Shown one piece after another: positions 1 through 8,238 of a stretch of DNA of 64,000 bases (positions are counted from its first letter, which is position 1; every line of letters begins with the position of its first letter). The position numbers were made by a program, and so were the translations under genes. The notes under the pieces were generated by a model that made no database searches, was not told the DNA's origin, and saw only the letters and a list, made by a program, of their open reading frames with translations. Source of the DNA: Neorhizobium galegae (GTDB lineage Bacteria; Pseudomonadota; Alphaproteobacteria; Rhizobiales; Rhizobiaceae); assembly GCF_021391675.1 (NCBI RefSeq), contig NZ_CP090096.1, positions 682,001-746,000 on the forward strand, read 5' to 3'.

Positions 1-2
1 AC

Positions 3-530
3 ACCAAAGTCGGAGGATCTGGCTGGCGCCGCTTCGAACGCGGATGCCTTCCTCGGAGAGCATCCCAATGTCCCCCCTTCGAAGCGTGGCCGGAGCCGCC
101 CGGCGGGCTGAAGTTGAAGTGGTATACGCTGGAGGTTCCGGACGATCCGTCCCGGTTCGGGCGCATCTACCGCTCTACGACGTTCATGATCAACTATCTG
201 TCGCCGCGCATCGGTCCTCGCGAGCGGGACAAGGTGTCCCCGCACCATCACGACGATTTCGAGCAGTGCTCGCTGGCGTTAAGCGGTTCCTTCACGCACC
301 ATCTGCGCTGGCCCTGGACTACGAACATGAACATCTGGCGGGAGGACGAACATCTCTACTGCGAATCGCCGTCGATCTGCGTTATCCCGCCGCCAGCGAT
401 CCACACGACAACCGCTGAATCCGCCGGCGTAAATCAACTGGTGGACATCTTCGCGCCGCCGCGGATGGATTTTTCGCAAAAGCCCGGCTGGGTCCTCAAC
501 GCAGACGATTACCCGATGCCCCAGGTCTAG
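3..530 (+). CDS. Cupin-like protein, 5'-truncated by the window edge
   Basis: The frame is open to the left edge, so this is the C-terminal part of a longer protein, and a possible TTG at 114 need not be the true start. The visible part has a His-rich metal-site-like segment ([10 protein letters not shown]) followed by [12 protein letters not shown], then IPPPAIHTT and a closing acidic stretch. That order matches a cupin barrel, with the first metal motif near HHHDDFEQ and a second His on the PPPAIHTT strand. The function is unknown. It converges on the quinone oxidoreductase gene, with the two stops only about 3 bases apart. Assignment to the cupin fold is inference from the motif pattern. 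Confidence 0.6.
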   Translation, partial: TKVGGSGWRRFERGCLPRRASQCPPFEAWPEPPGGLKLKWYTLEVPDDPSRFGRIYRSTTFMINYLSPRIGPRERDKVSPHHHDDFEQCSLALSGSFTHHLRWPWTTNMNIWREDEHLYCESPSICVIPPPAIHTTTAESAGVNQLVDIFAPPRMDFSQKPGWVLNADDYPMPQV

Positions 531-533
531 CCG

Positions 534-1556
534 CTATCGGCTCGCCGTCGGCTCCGGAACGGCGTGGGCAAGCGCCGGATCGACGGCAAGGACAACTTTG
601 CCGATCTGGCGGTTTTCGTCCAGGATGCGATGAGCCTCCCGCACTTGCCCGAACGGGACGACCTGATGGATGCGGGTGACAATGCGGCCGTCCCCAAGCA
701 GCGGCCAAACGTGGTCGACCAGGTCTTTCGCAAGCCGTCCCTTGTAGGAGGGTGGCCTTGGTCTAAGGGTCGATCCGGTGATCGTCAGCCGTCGGCGAAC
801 CAGCGTACGGATGTTCACCTGCGCCATGCTGCCTTGATGGCTGGCGATGAAGACGAGCCGGCCGTCGTCCTTCAAGAGGTCCAGCTGGCGCTGCGTTTCG
901 GTTCCGGCTTGCCCGTCCAGGATGATATCGACCCCTTCGCCGCCGGTCAGGTTGCGGATGTGTTCATCCCAGGCATCGCGATAGTCGACCGCGGCTTGCG
1001 CGCCGACGATCTTGCAGACCGCTCGCTTCTCGGCGGTGCCGGCGGTCGCAAAAACGGTTGCGCCTCGAAGCTGCGTGGCGATCTGGATGCCGGCCATTCC
1101 AACCCCGCTGGTGCCGCCCTGGATCAGCAGGGTCTCCCCATATTCCAGTCGCGCCAACCAGATCAGGTTGTTCCAGGCCGTGAAGAAGACTTCCGGAAGC
1201 GAAGCAGCCTCTATGAAGCTCAGGCCTTTCGGGATCGGCATGCATTGCACGGCCGGCGCCACGCAGAACTCCGCGTAGCCGCCGCCGTTGACGAGTGCGC
1301 AGACCAGGTCTCCTGCCTGAAGCCCCTCAACGCCTTCCCCGAGGTCGTCGATGATCCCGGCAACGTCGAGACCGGGAATTTCGGAGGCGTCTGGCGGCGG
1401 TGGATAGAGACCGCGCCGCTGCTGGACGTCCGGCCGATTGATCCCGGCTGCGACGACGCGGATCAGCACTTCCCCGGGCGCCGGCCGCGGCTGCGGGCGT
1501 TCAACGATGCGAAGAACTTCAGGCCCGCCTGGACGTTCGATCTCGATGACTTGCAT
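534..1556 (-). CDS. Zinc-independent NAD(P)H:quinone oxidoreductase (MDR family)
   Basis: This 340-residue protein is a medium-chain dehydrogenase/reductase of the quinone oxidoreductase branch, predicted to reduce quinones or enoyl compounds with NAD(P)H in the cytoplasm. The N-terminal GroES-like half contains PGEVLIRVVAAGINRPD. The Rossmann half carries LIQGGTSGVGMAGIQIA, the usual nucleotide-binding motif of the PIG3/Qor group. The catalytic-zinc Cys/His pattern of alcohol dehydrogenases is absent. Length is normal for the family. It lies 26 bases downstream of the DUF6282 hydrolase gene on the same strand, so both probably share a transcript and a pathway. The physiological substrate cannot be read from the sequence. 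Confidence 0.85.
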   Translation of the reverse strand: MQVIEIERPGGPEVLRIVERPQPRPAPGEVLIRVVAAGINRPDVQQRRGLYPPPPDASEIPGLDVAGIIDDLGEGVEGLQAGDLVCALVNGGGYAEFCVAPAVQCMPIPKGLSFIEAASLPEVFFTAWNNLIWLARLEYGETLLIQGGTSGVGMAGIQIATQLRGATVFATAGTAEKRAVCKIVGAQAAVDYRDAWDEHIRNLTGGEGVDIILDGQAGTETQRQLDLLKDDGRLVFIASHQGSMAQVNIRTLVRRRLTITGSTLRPRPPSYKGRLAKDLVDHVWPLLGDGRIVTRIHQVVPFGQVREAHRILDENRQIGKVVLAVDPALAHAVPEPTASR

Positions 1557-1582
1557 ATGACTGGGTCAGCGGAATGGAGTGG

Positions 1583-2530
1583 TCACGTCGGCAATCCGAC
1601 CAGCTTGGCCGGATTGTCTGCAACCATGGTCCGCACCTCCGTTTCGCTGAAACCCAATGCCAGGCAGAGCTTGATCGCCTGGCGCATGCCTTCCACCGGC
1701 GTGGGATTGTCGACCTGTCCGAGGTCCGAGCCGATCGAGGAATGTTCGACGCCTGCAGCCAGGATGTGTTCCTTGAATTCCTCCGGCGTATAGGTGTTGA
1801 AGCGGGAATCGACATACAGTCCGGCGGACTGTTCGATGAGGGCGCCCAGTTGAGCCAGTTCGCGAACGTCGTCGGGGGTGAAGTGGAGCCCGTACATCGG
1901 ATGATTGACGAGCAGACGCTTGACGCCGCGGGCCCGCGCTTCATCGAAGAGCTTCCAGATTTCCCAGACATGCAGATGCCCGGAGGACAGAATGGCATCG
2001 AATTCCGCAATCATGTCGAGGATCTGCTTCACCTCGTCCAAAATGTTTCCATAGGCATCGACAGGCGTCAGCGCCGGCGAATGTCTCAGCTGGACATTTG
2101 AAGCAAGCCGCGTCTTGCGATGCGCGCTTCGGATGTGATTGGCTGCCTGTGCGGTTGGCATCCAGATCAGCTTTGCGCCCATTTTCAGCTGGGCGTCGAC
2201 CACGAACGGGTTCAATCCCCCCGTCGAATTGTTGAGCACCAGACCGCTGAACATCGACAGGCCGCGGTCTCCGAACAGCCGCTCCATCATCGGGATCACC
2301 GGTGCGACCGAGTAGTGATGGTCCTTGAACAGAAGCCCGCGCATGCCCGCCGCCGCCGCCTCTTCGGCGGCCTCCATGTGGTCGAGCTTCCGGGGCATCG
2401 TCGAGGGGCCGGAGTGAACGTGAAGATCAACCGCGCCGCGCAGCAAAGTGCTGGCCAATTCATCGTCGACACCGGCGATAAGCCTTCTGACTTCCTGTCT
2501 ATTGCGGTTCACATCGTCTGCCGAAGCCAT
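1583..2530 (-). CDS. DUF6282-family amidohydrolase-like protein
   Basis: This 315-residue protein resembles the DUF6282 group of metal-dependent, TIM-barrel hydrolase-like proteins. Visible signs are an N-terminal DLHVHSGPS motif (residues about 33-41), a candidate first metal-ligand pair, then KDHHYS, SSGHLHVWE and VNHPMYGLHF, each offering His ligands, and a late GSDLGQ that could supply the final Asp. The start at 2530 has a good AGGAG 7 bases upstream. It is first in a two-gene unit with the quinone oxidoreductase and is divergent from an IclR regulator. The substrate is unknown. Hydrolysis of a small cyclic or amide compound is a guess from the fold. Confidence 0.75.
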   Translation of the reverse strand: MASADDVNRNRQEVRRLIAGVDDELASTLLRGAVDLHVHSGPSTMPRKLDHMEAAEEAAAAGMRGLLFKDHHYSVAPVIPMMERLFGDRGLSMFSGLVLNNSTGGLNPFVVDAQLKMGAKLIWMPTAQAANHIRSAHRKTRLASNVQLRHSPALTPVDAYGNILDEVKQILDMIAEFDAILSSGHLHVWEIWKLFDEARARGVKRLLVNHPMYGLHFTPDDVRELAQLGALIEQSAGLYVDSRFNTYTPEEFKEHILAAGVEHSSIGSDLGQVDNPTPVEGMRQAIKLCLALGFSETEVRTMVADNPAKLVGLPT

Positions 2531-2603
2531 GGCAATCTCCTGCTTACGTCCTGAACCTCCCTAAAGCTTGACTCCAGATCGCGACAACTTATCATCCCCG
2601 GCA

Positions 2604-2618
2604 TTTCGCTAGTCGAAA
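2604..2618. promoter_or_regulatory. Palindrome in the divergent IclR/DUF6282 promoter region
   Basis: TTTCG (2604-2608) and CGAAA (2614-2618) form a perfect 5-base inverted repeat with a 5-base spacer. It sits between two divergent genes, about 30 bases before the IclR regulator start. Position and symmetry suit an operator for that regulator. No experimental site is known to me, so this is inference. Confidence 0.4.
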
Positions 2619-2649
2619 CAGCCATCTAGATTCTACGGGAGGAGGATCC

Positions 2650-3432
2650 ATGGGCATTCGAGCAATCGAACGCGCGATGAATGTTCTGCAAGAGCTGAAC
2701 CTTCACCCAATCAATACAATTGCCCAACTGCATGCCCGGACAAAGCTCCCGAAACCTACTCTCGTTCGCATCCTGCGGACGCTCGAGGAAGCCGGATATG
2801 TGGAAAATGATACACGGCAGGGCGGCTATCAGGTCAGCGGGCTGGTAACGTCCCTGAGTTCCGGCTTTCACAAGGGACCGCTGGTCGTGGAAGCAGGCCG
2901 CGCCTGGGCCATCGCAATGACCCGCAAACACAAATGGCCGATAGCGATAGCCCTGCCGGACTATGACGGGATGGTGGTGCGGTTCAGCACGGTGCCGGAC
3001 AGCTTCATTTCGCCGTTTCACAGTACGGTCAACAAGCGTCTCTGTCTGCTTACGCGCGGGCTGGGCCTCGCTTACCTTGCCTTCCTCGACAAGGATGAAT
3101 TCGACCTGATCATCGACGTGCTGAAGAGGTCGGATGATCCGGAGAACGCGCTCAGTCATCATCCGGCCGAACTGAAGCGGGTTGTCGGCAAGGTCCATCG
3201 AGACGGCTACGCCACCCGGTCGTCTCTCGTGGAGCCAAAGAACTCCAATACCATCGGCGTTCCCATCATCGGCCAGGGCGGGCGGGTCCTGGCGAGCATA
3301 GGGCTGACCTACTTCAAGTCGGCCTTCGGCTCGGAACGGGAAGCTTGCGAACGCTACGCTCCGATCCTGCAGTCGGCCGCGGCTGCGATCTCGGAAGATC
3401 TGGACCGCCTCTCCAACACTTTTGCAACCTGA
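2650..3432 (+). CDS. IclR-family transcriptional regulator
   Basis: This 260-residue regulator has an N-terminal winged helix (residues about 1-65), with the recognition region around LHARTKLPKPTLVRILRTLE. An IclR effector-binding domain follows, containing the typical RLCLLTRGLGLAYLAF and GYATRSS segments and a final IGLTYF strand. The start follows a strong GGGAGGAGG. It is transcribed away from the DUF6282/quinone oxidoreductase pair and most likely controls it. Families of this type usually sense a small organic acid or aromatic intermediate. Here the effector is unknown. A palindrome just upstream could be its own operator. Confidence 0.9.
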   Translation: MGIRAIERAMNVLQELNLHPINTIAQLHARTKLPKPTLVRILRTLEEAGYVENDTRQGGYQVSGLVTSLSSGFHKGPLVVEAGRAWAIAMTRKHKWPIAIALPDYDGMVVRFSTVPDSFISPFHSTVNKRLCLLTRGLGLAYLAFLDKDEFDLIIDVLKRSDDPENALSHHPAELKRVVGKVHRDGYATRSSLVEPKNSNTIGVPIIGQGGRVLASIGLTYFKSAFGSEREACERYAPILQSAAAAISEDLDRLSNTFAT

Positions 3433-3506
3433 TCCGCCAGGGCCGTCTGCCGGATCGAGACCGAAAGGGCAATGCTGGACCGTCTCGGCAAGACCTGCTT
3501 GCCCTA

Positions 3507-4181
3507 TCAGCGGATACGGCCGCTTGTCAGAACATGTTCGGTGCCGTTGCGGACATGCCGCGTCAGTATATCCCGAGCGCCGCCGACATCCCGTTTCATG
3601 GCAAGCTCGAAAAGCCACCGGTGGTCATCCACCACCGGTTTGCCACGAAAACTTTCGGCCAGCAGATGGTAACGCAGGAAGCGGTCGAAGACGGACGAGA
3701 GCGTCGCCATCAGCGTCTCGGAATTGCAGGCCGAGACGAGAGCCTGATGAAATTCCCAATCGTAACGTACCCAGTCGACGGTGCGTGAGGCGTCGCCTTC
3801 GAGAAGCTGCCGCTCGATCGCCGAAAGCTTGTGATGCGCCGCGACGAGCCGCGCTTCCCAGTCGAGATCTCCCGTTGCGAAGGAGAGGCCGATCGCATGG
3901 CTTTCAAGCAGGATGCGAAGATCCGCCAGTTCCAGGAGTTCCTGCCGGGACGCGGGGCTGACCTCGAACCCACGCTGCCCTTCGGCGATAACGAGGTTCT
4001 CTGTGGTAAGCCGGCTCAATATTTCCCTGAGCGTCGAGACGCTGACGGAATAACGCTCCTTGGTCTGCTCGAGCCTGATCTTGGAACCAGGGGACAGTGC
4101 GCCGGAAATGATATCCTGCCGTATCCGCCGAAATACGGTCTCGCCGATCGTCTCGGCTGCCTCTTTTTCTGATTTCAGCAT
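3507..4181 (-). CDS. GntR-family (FCD subfamily) transcriptional regulator
   Basis: This 224-residue protein has a GntR winged helix (residues about 10-75: FRRIRQDIISGALSPGSKI, then VSVSTLREILSRL) and a C-terminal helical FCD domain. The FCD ligand pattern is visible as DWEFHQAL, then DDHRWLFELA and TRHVRNG, the usual Asp and three His of a metal/effector site. The start at 4181 was chosen because GGGAG lies 5 bases upstream and the HTH begins normally; the frame extends further upstream without family similarity. It diverges from the TRAP operon, whose promoter spacer carries an inverted repeat, so regulation of that operon is likely. Confidence 0.9.
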   Translation of the reverse strand: MLKSEKEAAETIGETVFRRIRQDIISGALSPGSKIRLEQTKERYSVSVSTLREILSRLTTENLVIAEGQRGFEVSPASRQELLELADLRILLESHAIGLSFATGDLDWEARLVAAHHKLSAIERQLLEGDASRTVDWVRYDWEFHQALVSACNSETLMATLSSVFDRFLRYHLLAESFRGKPVVDDHRWLFELAMKRDVGGARDILTRHVRNGTEHVLTSGRIR

Positions 4182-4301
4182 GTTTCTCCCTTTAGCCTGA
4201 TCGTATATAGCTGATGAAAAGGAAAATATAGGGCATAATCCTGTAAGTATGATGTTTTTCGGTCTCAACCACAAAGACAGAGAAGTCAGGCAAAGACTGA
4301 A

Positions 4302-4329
4302 TTGACTTATACGAACTATTTCGTACAAT
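4302..4329 (+). promoter_or_regulatory. TRAP operon promoter with embedded operator
   Basis: TTGACT (4302-4307) and TACAAT (4324-4329) are separated by 16 bases and read as a good sigma70-type promoter for dctP. Inside the spacer, ACGAA (4311-4315) and TTCGT (4320-4324) form an inverted repeat with 4 bases between. Repressor binding here would cover the -10 element. The divergent FCD-GntR regulator is the obvious candidate. Confidence 0.6.
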
Positions 4330-4420
4330 ACAAAGGTGCGACGTTCTCGGGAGGAATGGCCTGCACAAGGGAGGCTTCGTCGCAGGTAAGCGGCGCGCCG
4401 TGAGGAGGAGGAACCAGCCC

Positions 4421-5404
4421 ATGACATTCGATCTGACCCGCCGACACTTTCTCGGCGCTACATTGGCAACCGCCGCACTGTCCGTGCCGGCGCTGGCACA
4501 GGACAAGCCGGTCCTGAAGTTTTCCGCGGTATTTTCCGAACAGGATATTCGCGCCCAGATGACCAAGATGTTCGCCGAGGCGATCGCCGGCTCGTACAAG
4601 CTGGAGCCTTACTACGGCGGCAACCTCTTCAAGCAGGGCACCGAGCTCGTCGCCATCCAGCGCGGCAATCTGCAGATGGGCAATATCGCTCCGCAGGATA
4701 TTTCCAACCAGATCCCGGAATGGTCGGTGCTCACCTCGGCCTATCTGTTCCGCGACGCGCAGCATGTGACCAAGTTCTTCCAGAGCGCGGCCGGCGCGGA
4801 ATTCAAGAAGATGGCCGACGAAAAACTCGGCGTTCATATTCTCGGCCCAACCTATTTCGGCGCCCGGCAGATCGGTTTGAAGCCGAACAAGAAGATCACC
4901 ACGCCCGCGGACATGGCGGGCATCAAGCTGCGCATGCCGGGTGGCGACGCTTGGCAGTTCCTCGGCGCCTCGTTGGGAGCCAACCCCACGCCGATGGCCT
5001 ATGCCGAAGTCTATACCGGTCTGCAGACCGGCGCGATCGACGGCCAGGACAATCCGCTGCCGAACGTCAAGAACATGAAGTTCTACGAAGTCATGTCGCA
5101 GATCGTCATGACCTCGCACCTCATCGGCTATGATCTGCTCACCATTTCCAGCAAGATCTGGAAGGGCATGAGCGCCGACCAGCAGAAGTCCTTCCAGGCA
5201 GCCGCTGACAAGGCGATGAAGTGGAGCGAGGACCAGCACCTTGCGCAGGAGAAGACGCTGGTCGACGAATTCAAGAAAGCCGGCCTCAATATCTACGAGC
5301 CGGACATCGCGGCCTTCCGCAAATTTGCCCAGGAGAAATACCTGGCCTCGGATCTTGCCAAGTCATGGCCGAAAGGTGTCCTCGAGAAGGTTGCGGCAAT
5401 CTGA
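4421..5404 (+). CDS. dctP: TRAP transporter substrate-binding protein (DctP family)
   Basis: This 327-residue periplasmic solute-binding protein captures an organic acid for the TRAP permease encoded next to it. It opens with a twin-arginine-like signal (LTRRHFLGATL, then cleavage after ALAQ). The DctP fold follows, with GPTYFGARQIGLKPNKKI, the hallmark segment KLRMPGGDAW whose Arg pairs with a substrate carboxylate, and YAEVYTGLQTGAIDGQDNPL. ATG at 4421 was chosen because GAGGAGGAACC lies directly upstream; an in-frame codon 21 bases earlier lacks this. A GC-rich hairpin after the stop probably lets this subunit be made in excess over the membrane subunits. Confidence 0.95.
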   Translation: MTFDLTRRHFLGATLATAALSVPALAQDKPVLKFSAVFSEQDIRAQMTKMFAEAIAGSYKLEPYYGGNLFKQGTELVAIQRGNLQMGNIAPQDISNQIPEWSVLTSAYLFRDAQHVTKFFQSAAGAEFKKMADEKLGVHILGPTYFGARQIGLKPNKKITTPADMAGIKLRMPGGDAWQFLGASLGANPTPMAYAEVYTGLQTGAIDGQDNPLPNVKNMKFYEVMSQIVMTSHLIGYDLLTISSKIWKGMSADQQKSFQAAADKAMKWSEDQHLAQEKTLVDEFKKAGLNIYEPDIAAFRKFAQEKYLASDLAKSWPKGVLEKVAAI

Positions 5405-5407
5405 AAT

Positions 5408-5427
5408 AGCCCGCCCACGGGCGGGCT
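5408..5427 (+). terminator. GC-rich intercistronic hairpin after dctP
   Basis: AGCCCGCCC (5408-5416) pairs perfectly with GGGCGGGCT (5419-5427). There is no following T tract, so it is more likely an mRNA-stabilising or partial-attenuation hairpin than a full terminator. Such a structure between dctP and dctQ would favour high binding-protein levels. Confidence 0.55.
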
Positions 5428-5501
5428 CCTCACAAATGCGGCGGCAGGCCGGAGCGATCAAACGCCCGGCCTGGTGGCCGAACCTCCGGGGGAGGGGGTA
5501 A

Positions 5502-6020
5502 ATGAATTCGAAACTTATCGCTGCCGGCGGCTGGCTGCGGCGCCGCGCCGAAAATCTCCTGGCGCTGATGCTGCTCGGGATGTTTGTCGCTTTCGTCCTG
5601 CAGATCGTCTTCCGCTACATCCTGAACCTGTCGGTCGGCTGGACCAACGAGATCAGTGTCGTGCTGTGGATCTGGATCGTGCTGTTCGGCGCCGCTTTCG
5701 TGGTGCGGGAAGTGGAAGAAATACGCTTCGACTTCTTCTGGGCCGGCGCCGGCGACAAGGCGCGGCGGGTGATGCAGACCATCTGCGCCATCGCGCTCGT
5801 CGTCTTGTTCGGCATGTCCCTGCCGGCGGTGATCGACTATGTGACCTTCATGAAGGTGGAAAGTACCGCCTATTTGAAGATCCGCTTCGACTACCTCTAT
5901 TCCATCTACATCGTCTTCGCCGTCGCGATGATCGTGCGTTACATCTGGCTCGGGGTGCTCGCGGTTCGCGGCAGGGCGCCTGAAGCCTTCGATCCCACCA
6001 AGGCGGGCTCGGGCGTATGA
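5502..6020 (+). CDS. dctQ: TRAP transporter small permease (DctQ family)
   Basis: This 172-residue inner-membrane protein has four predicted hydrophobic helices: LLALMLLGMFVAFVLQIVF, WIWIVLFGAAFVV, ICAIALVVLFGMSLPAVI and YLYSIYIVFAVAMIVRYIWL. The N-terminal helix carries the DctQ-like FVLQIVFRYILN pattern and the loop has VGWTNEI, both standard for the family. It forms the small half of the tripartite sodium-driven importer with DctM. The start follows GGGGGAGGGGG. It overlaps dctM by 4 bases (ATGA), implying translational coupling. Confidence 0.92.
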   Translation: MNSKLIAAGGWLRRRAENLLALMLLGMFVAFVLQIVFRYILNLSVGWTNEISVVLWIWIVLFGAAFVVREVEEIRFDFFWAGAGDKARRVMQTICAIALVVLFGMSLPAVIDYVTFMKVESTAYLKIRFDYLYSIYIVFAVAMIVRYIWLGVLAVRGRAPEAFDPTKAGSGV

Positions 6021-7318
6021 ACCTTACAAGCCCCTTTTCGATCGCGCTCGTCGTCATCACGGCGCTCGCCTTCCTTGGCCTGCCGATCGGCCTTTCCATG
6101 ATGTGCGGCTCGATCCTCTACCTGCTCCTCGCCGGGGCGGACATGGGCACGGTGGCCGAGCAGTTCCTGAACGGCATGTATTCGAACTACCTCATCCTTT
6201 CGGTGCCGCTCTTCGTGCTGGCCGCGGAATTCATGAATATCGGTTCGATGACCGAACGGCTGCTGGCGTTCTGCAACGTGCTGGTCGGCCGCTTCCGTGG
6301 CGGACTGGCGCAGGTCAACGTGGTGCAGAGCATCATCTTCGCCGGCATGTCCGGCTCGGCGATCGCCGATGCCGCCGGCAGCGGCCGGATGATGCAGAAC
6401 ATGATGACGCGGGACGGGCGCTATACGCCAAGCTATGCCGCGGCGTTGACGGCTGTCACTTCCGTCATCGGCCCGATCATCCCGCCCTCGATCCCGATGG
6501 TCATCTATGCGCTCGTGTCGGATGCCTCGATCGGCTACCTCTTCCTCGCAGGGATGGTGCCTGGCCTGCTGATGGCCGGCCTGCAGATGATGCAGGTGGC
6601 GATCACCGCGCGGCGCAAAAATTTCCCCGTTGAAGATCCGGTGCCGCTGCGGGATATTCCCCGCATTACCTGGCGGGCCTTCCCGGCTTTGATGATGCCG
6701 GTCGTGCTGCTCGGCTGCATCTATTCAGGTATTACGACTCCGACCGAAGCCGCCGCGCTCGCCGCCGCCTATGCGCTGGTCATCTCGCTGGTCATCTACC
6801 GGAGCATCAGCTTCGGAGCCTTCTACGATTCGCTGTTGCTCAGCGCCAAGTCGACGGCGTCGATCGGCATGTTGATCGCCGGTTCTCTGGTCTTCAACTA
6901 TGTCGTGACGATCGAAAACATCCCGGACACCCTCCGGGTGCTTTTGACCAGCTGGGACCTGACGCCCACCGGCTTTCTCATCCTCGTCAATATCCTGCTG
7001 CTTCTGCTCGGCTGCGTGCTGGAAGGCACGGCGATCCTCCTGATCATCGTGCCGGTCTTCATCCCGACCGCCCAGGCGCTCGGCATCGACATGGTGCATT
7101 TCGGGGTCGTGGTGGTGGTCAACATCATGCTCGGCCTTGTCACGCCGCCTTACGGGCTGCTGCTCTTCATCATGACGAACATTTCCGGTGTGCCGGTGAA
7201 GGACATCATCAAGGACGCGGCACCCTTCATTTTCTGGATGGTGGTCAGCCTGGTCATCATCACTTTCATGCCGGACGTCGTCCTCTGGCTTCCGCGCCTC
7301 ATGGGTTATCAGGGGTGA
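6017..7318 (+). CDS. dctM: TRAP transporter large permease (DctM family)
   Basis: This 433-residue, about 12-helix membrane subunit forms the transport channel of the TRAP importer. Recognisable segments are LGLPIGLSMMCGS, SVPLFVLAAEFMNIGSMTER, GMSGSAIADAAGSG, GPIIPPSIPMVIYA and TPPYGLLLFIMTNISGV, which are conserved DctM motifs. The length matches the family. It overlaps dctQ by 4 bases and is followed 4 bases later by a dehydroquinase-like gene, so the unit is dctP-dctQ-dctM plus an enzyme. Substrate specificity is set by DctP and is not known. Confidence 0.95.
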   Translation: MNLTSPFSIALVVITALAFLGLPIGLSMMCGSILYLLLAGADMGTVAEQFLNGMYSNYLILSVPLFVLAAEFMNIGSMTERLLAFCNVLVGRFRGGLAQVNVVQSIIFAGMSGSAIADAAGSGRMMQNMMTRDGRYTPSYAAALTAVTSVIGPIIPPSIPMVIYALVSDASIGYLFLAGMVPGLLMAGLQMMQVAITARRKNFPVEDPVPLRDIPRITWRAFPALMMPVVLLGCIYSGITTPTEAAALAAAYALVISLVIYRSISFGAFYDSLLLSAKSTASIGMLIAGSLVFNYVVTIENIPDTLRVLLTSWDLTPTGFLILVNILLLLLGCVLEGTAILLIIVPVFIPTAQALGIDMVHFGVVVVVNIMLGLVTPPYGLLLFIMTNISGVPVKDIIKDAAPFIFWMVVSLVIITFMPDVVLWLPRLMGYQG

Positions 7319-7322
7319 ACCG

Positions 7323-7763
7323 ATGAAACCGATCTATATTCTCAACGGCCCGAACCTCAATCGGCTCGGGAAGCGCGAGCCGGAAATCTACGGCACCACG
7401 ACGCTTGGTGAAGTGGAGGCGTGGTGCCGGGAGGCGGCGGGCGAACGCCCGGTCGAGTTCCGCCAGACCAACAGCGAGGAAAAGCTGATCGACTGGGTGC
7501 ATGAGGCGATCGACGAGGGTGCGGGGATCATCATCAACCCTGCCGCCTTCACCTTCACGTCCCTGGCGCTCCTCGATGCGTTGAAGATGTTCAGGGGGCC
7601 GATCATCGAGTTTCACATCAGCAACGTCCATCGCCGTGAACAGATCTATCACAACTCCTATGTCTCCATGACGGCGACGACGGTGATGGCCGGCCTCGGG
7701 GCTACAGGTTATCCGCTGGCGGTGAAGGCCCTGGAACGCCTGATCGAAGAGCAGAGACGATAA
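7323..7763 (+). CDS. Type II 3-dehydroquinase homologue with altered active site
   Basis: This 146-residue protein matches the AroQ fold: LNGPNLNRLGKREPEIYG at the N-terminus supplies the lid Arg and catalytic Tyr, and FHISNVHRRE supplies the conserved His/Ser-Asn segment. Other signature positions are changed. The usual SNHEGEL reads TNSEEKL, NAGAYTHTS reads NPAAFTFTS (His to Phe), and the Arg in the usual REEFR segment is Tyr in REQIYH. Canonical enzymes use that His and Arg in substrate binding. It is coupled to dctM with a 4-base gap, so it probably acts on the imported compound or a relative, rather than serving aromatic amino acid synthesis. Quinate or dehydroquinate dehydration remains possible but unproven. 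Confidence 0.8.
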   Translation: MKPIYILNGPNLNRLGKREPEIYGTTTLGEVEAWCREAAGERPVEFRQTNSEEKLIDWVHEAIDEGAGIIINPAAFTFTSLALLDALKMFRGPIIEFHISNVHRREQIYHNSYVSMTATTVMAGLGATGYPLAVKALERLIEEQRR

Positions 7764-7829
7764 CCAGGTCGAGCGGCTCGCGTTCGGGCAAATAGCTCTC
7801 TCGGCCCAAAGGCTAATATTGACAGGCAA

Positions 7830-8015
7830 TGTATACAGATTTATTGCTGGTATAACGGCGTTGAGGGGGAGCAGCAGGCCGGCGGTTTTTTTGGCCGCGC
7901 AGGACATGCCTTTTTTATCCCGTTTTTTCTTGCGGTTTTGATGCCTGGGTCGAAGTTAGTCGTTTCCAGGAGCGGCTTTTGACAAAACGCGACGTAAGAG
8001 GCGGGACTGTATACA
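7830..8015. promoter_or_regulatory. Two TGTATACA palindromes in the 475-base gap before SBP1
   Basis: The gap from 7764 to 8238 holds no gene that I can support. It contains two perfect 8-base palindromes TGTATACA, at 7830-7837 and 8008-8015. The form fits FadR/FCD-type GntR half-sites (GT..AC). A related TGTATACG occurs at 10639-10646. A regulator-binding role is inference. Confidence 0.35.
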
Positions 8016-8116
8016 CGGACTTGCGAAATCCAGGTACAGCTCTCGGGAAACGGCTAACCACGTTCAGCCGGCTAACGAAGGTGGGAAAATAGTCGGACGC
8101 CAAACTATCGCGCCCG

Positions 8117-8146
8117 TTGACTGTTGATCGCGATGTCCCCGATATA
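8117..8146 (+). promoter_or_regulatory. Promoter of the first Liv-type binding protein
   Basis: TTGACT (8117-8122) and GATATA (8141-8146) are 18 bases apart, about 92 bases before the start codon. The same hexamers with the same 18-base spacing occur before the paralogous gene at 13170-13199, and surrounding sequence is also recognisably similar. This conservation supports a real promoter duplicated with the gene. Confidence 0.6.
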
Positions 8147-8238
8147 TCCGACAGGCTGTGATGGGCCGGACGCCGCTAGGAGGACGCGGTCTGTCACCAG
8201 GAGCTTTGAGAACAGTTCGTCTTAGAGGAGGAAAGAAA

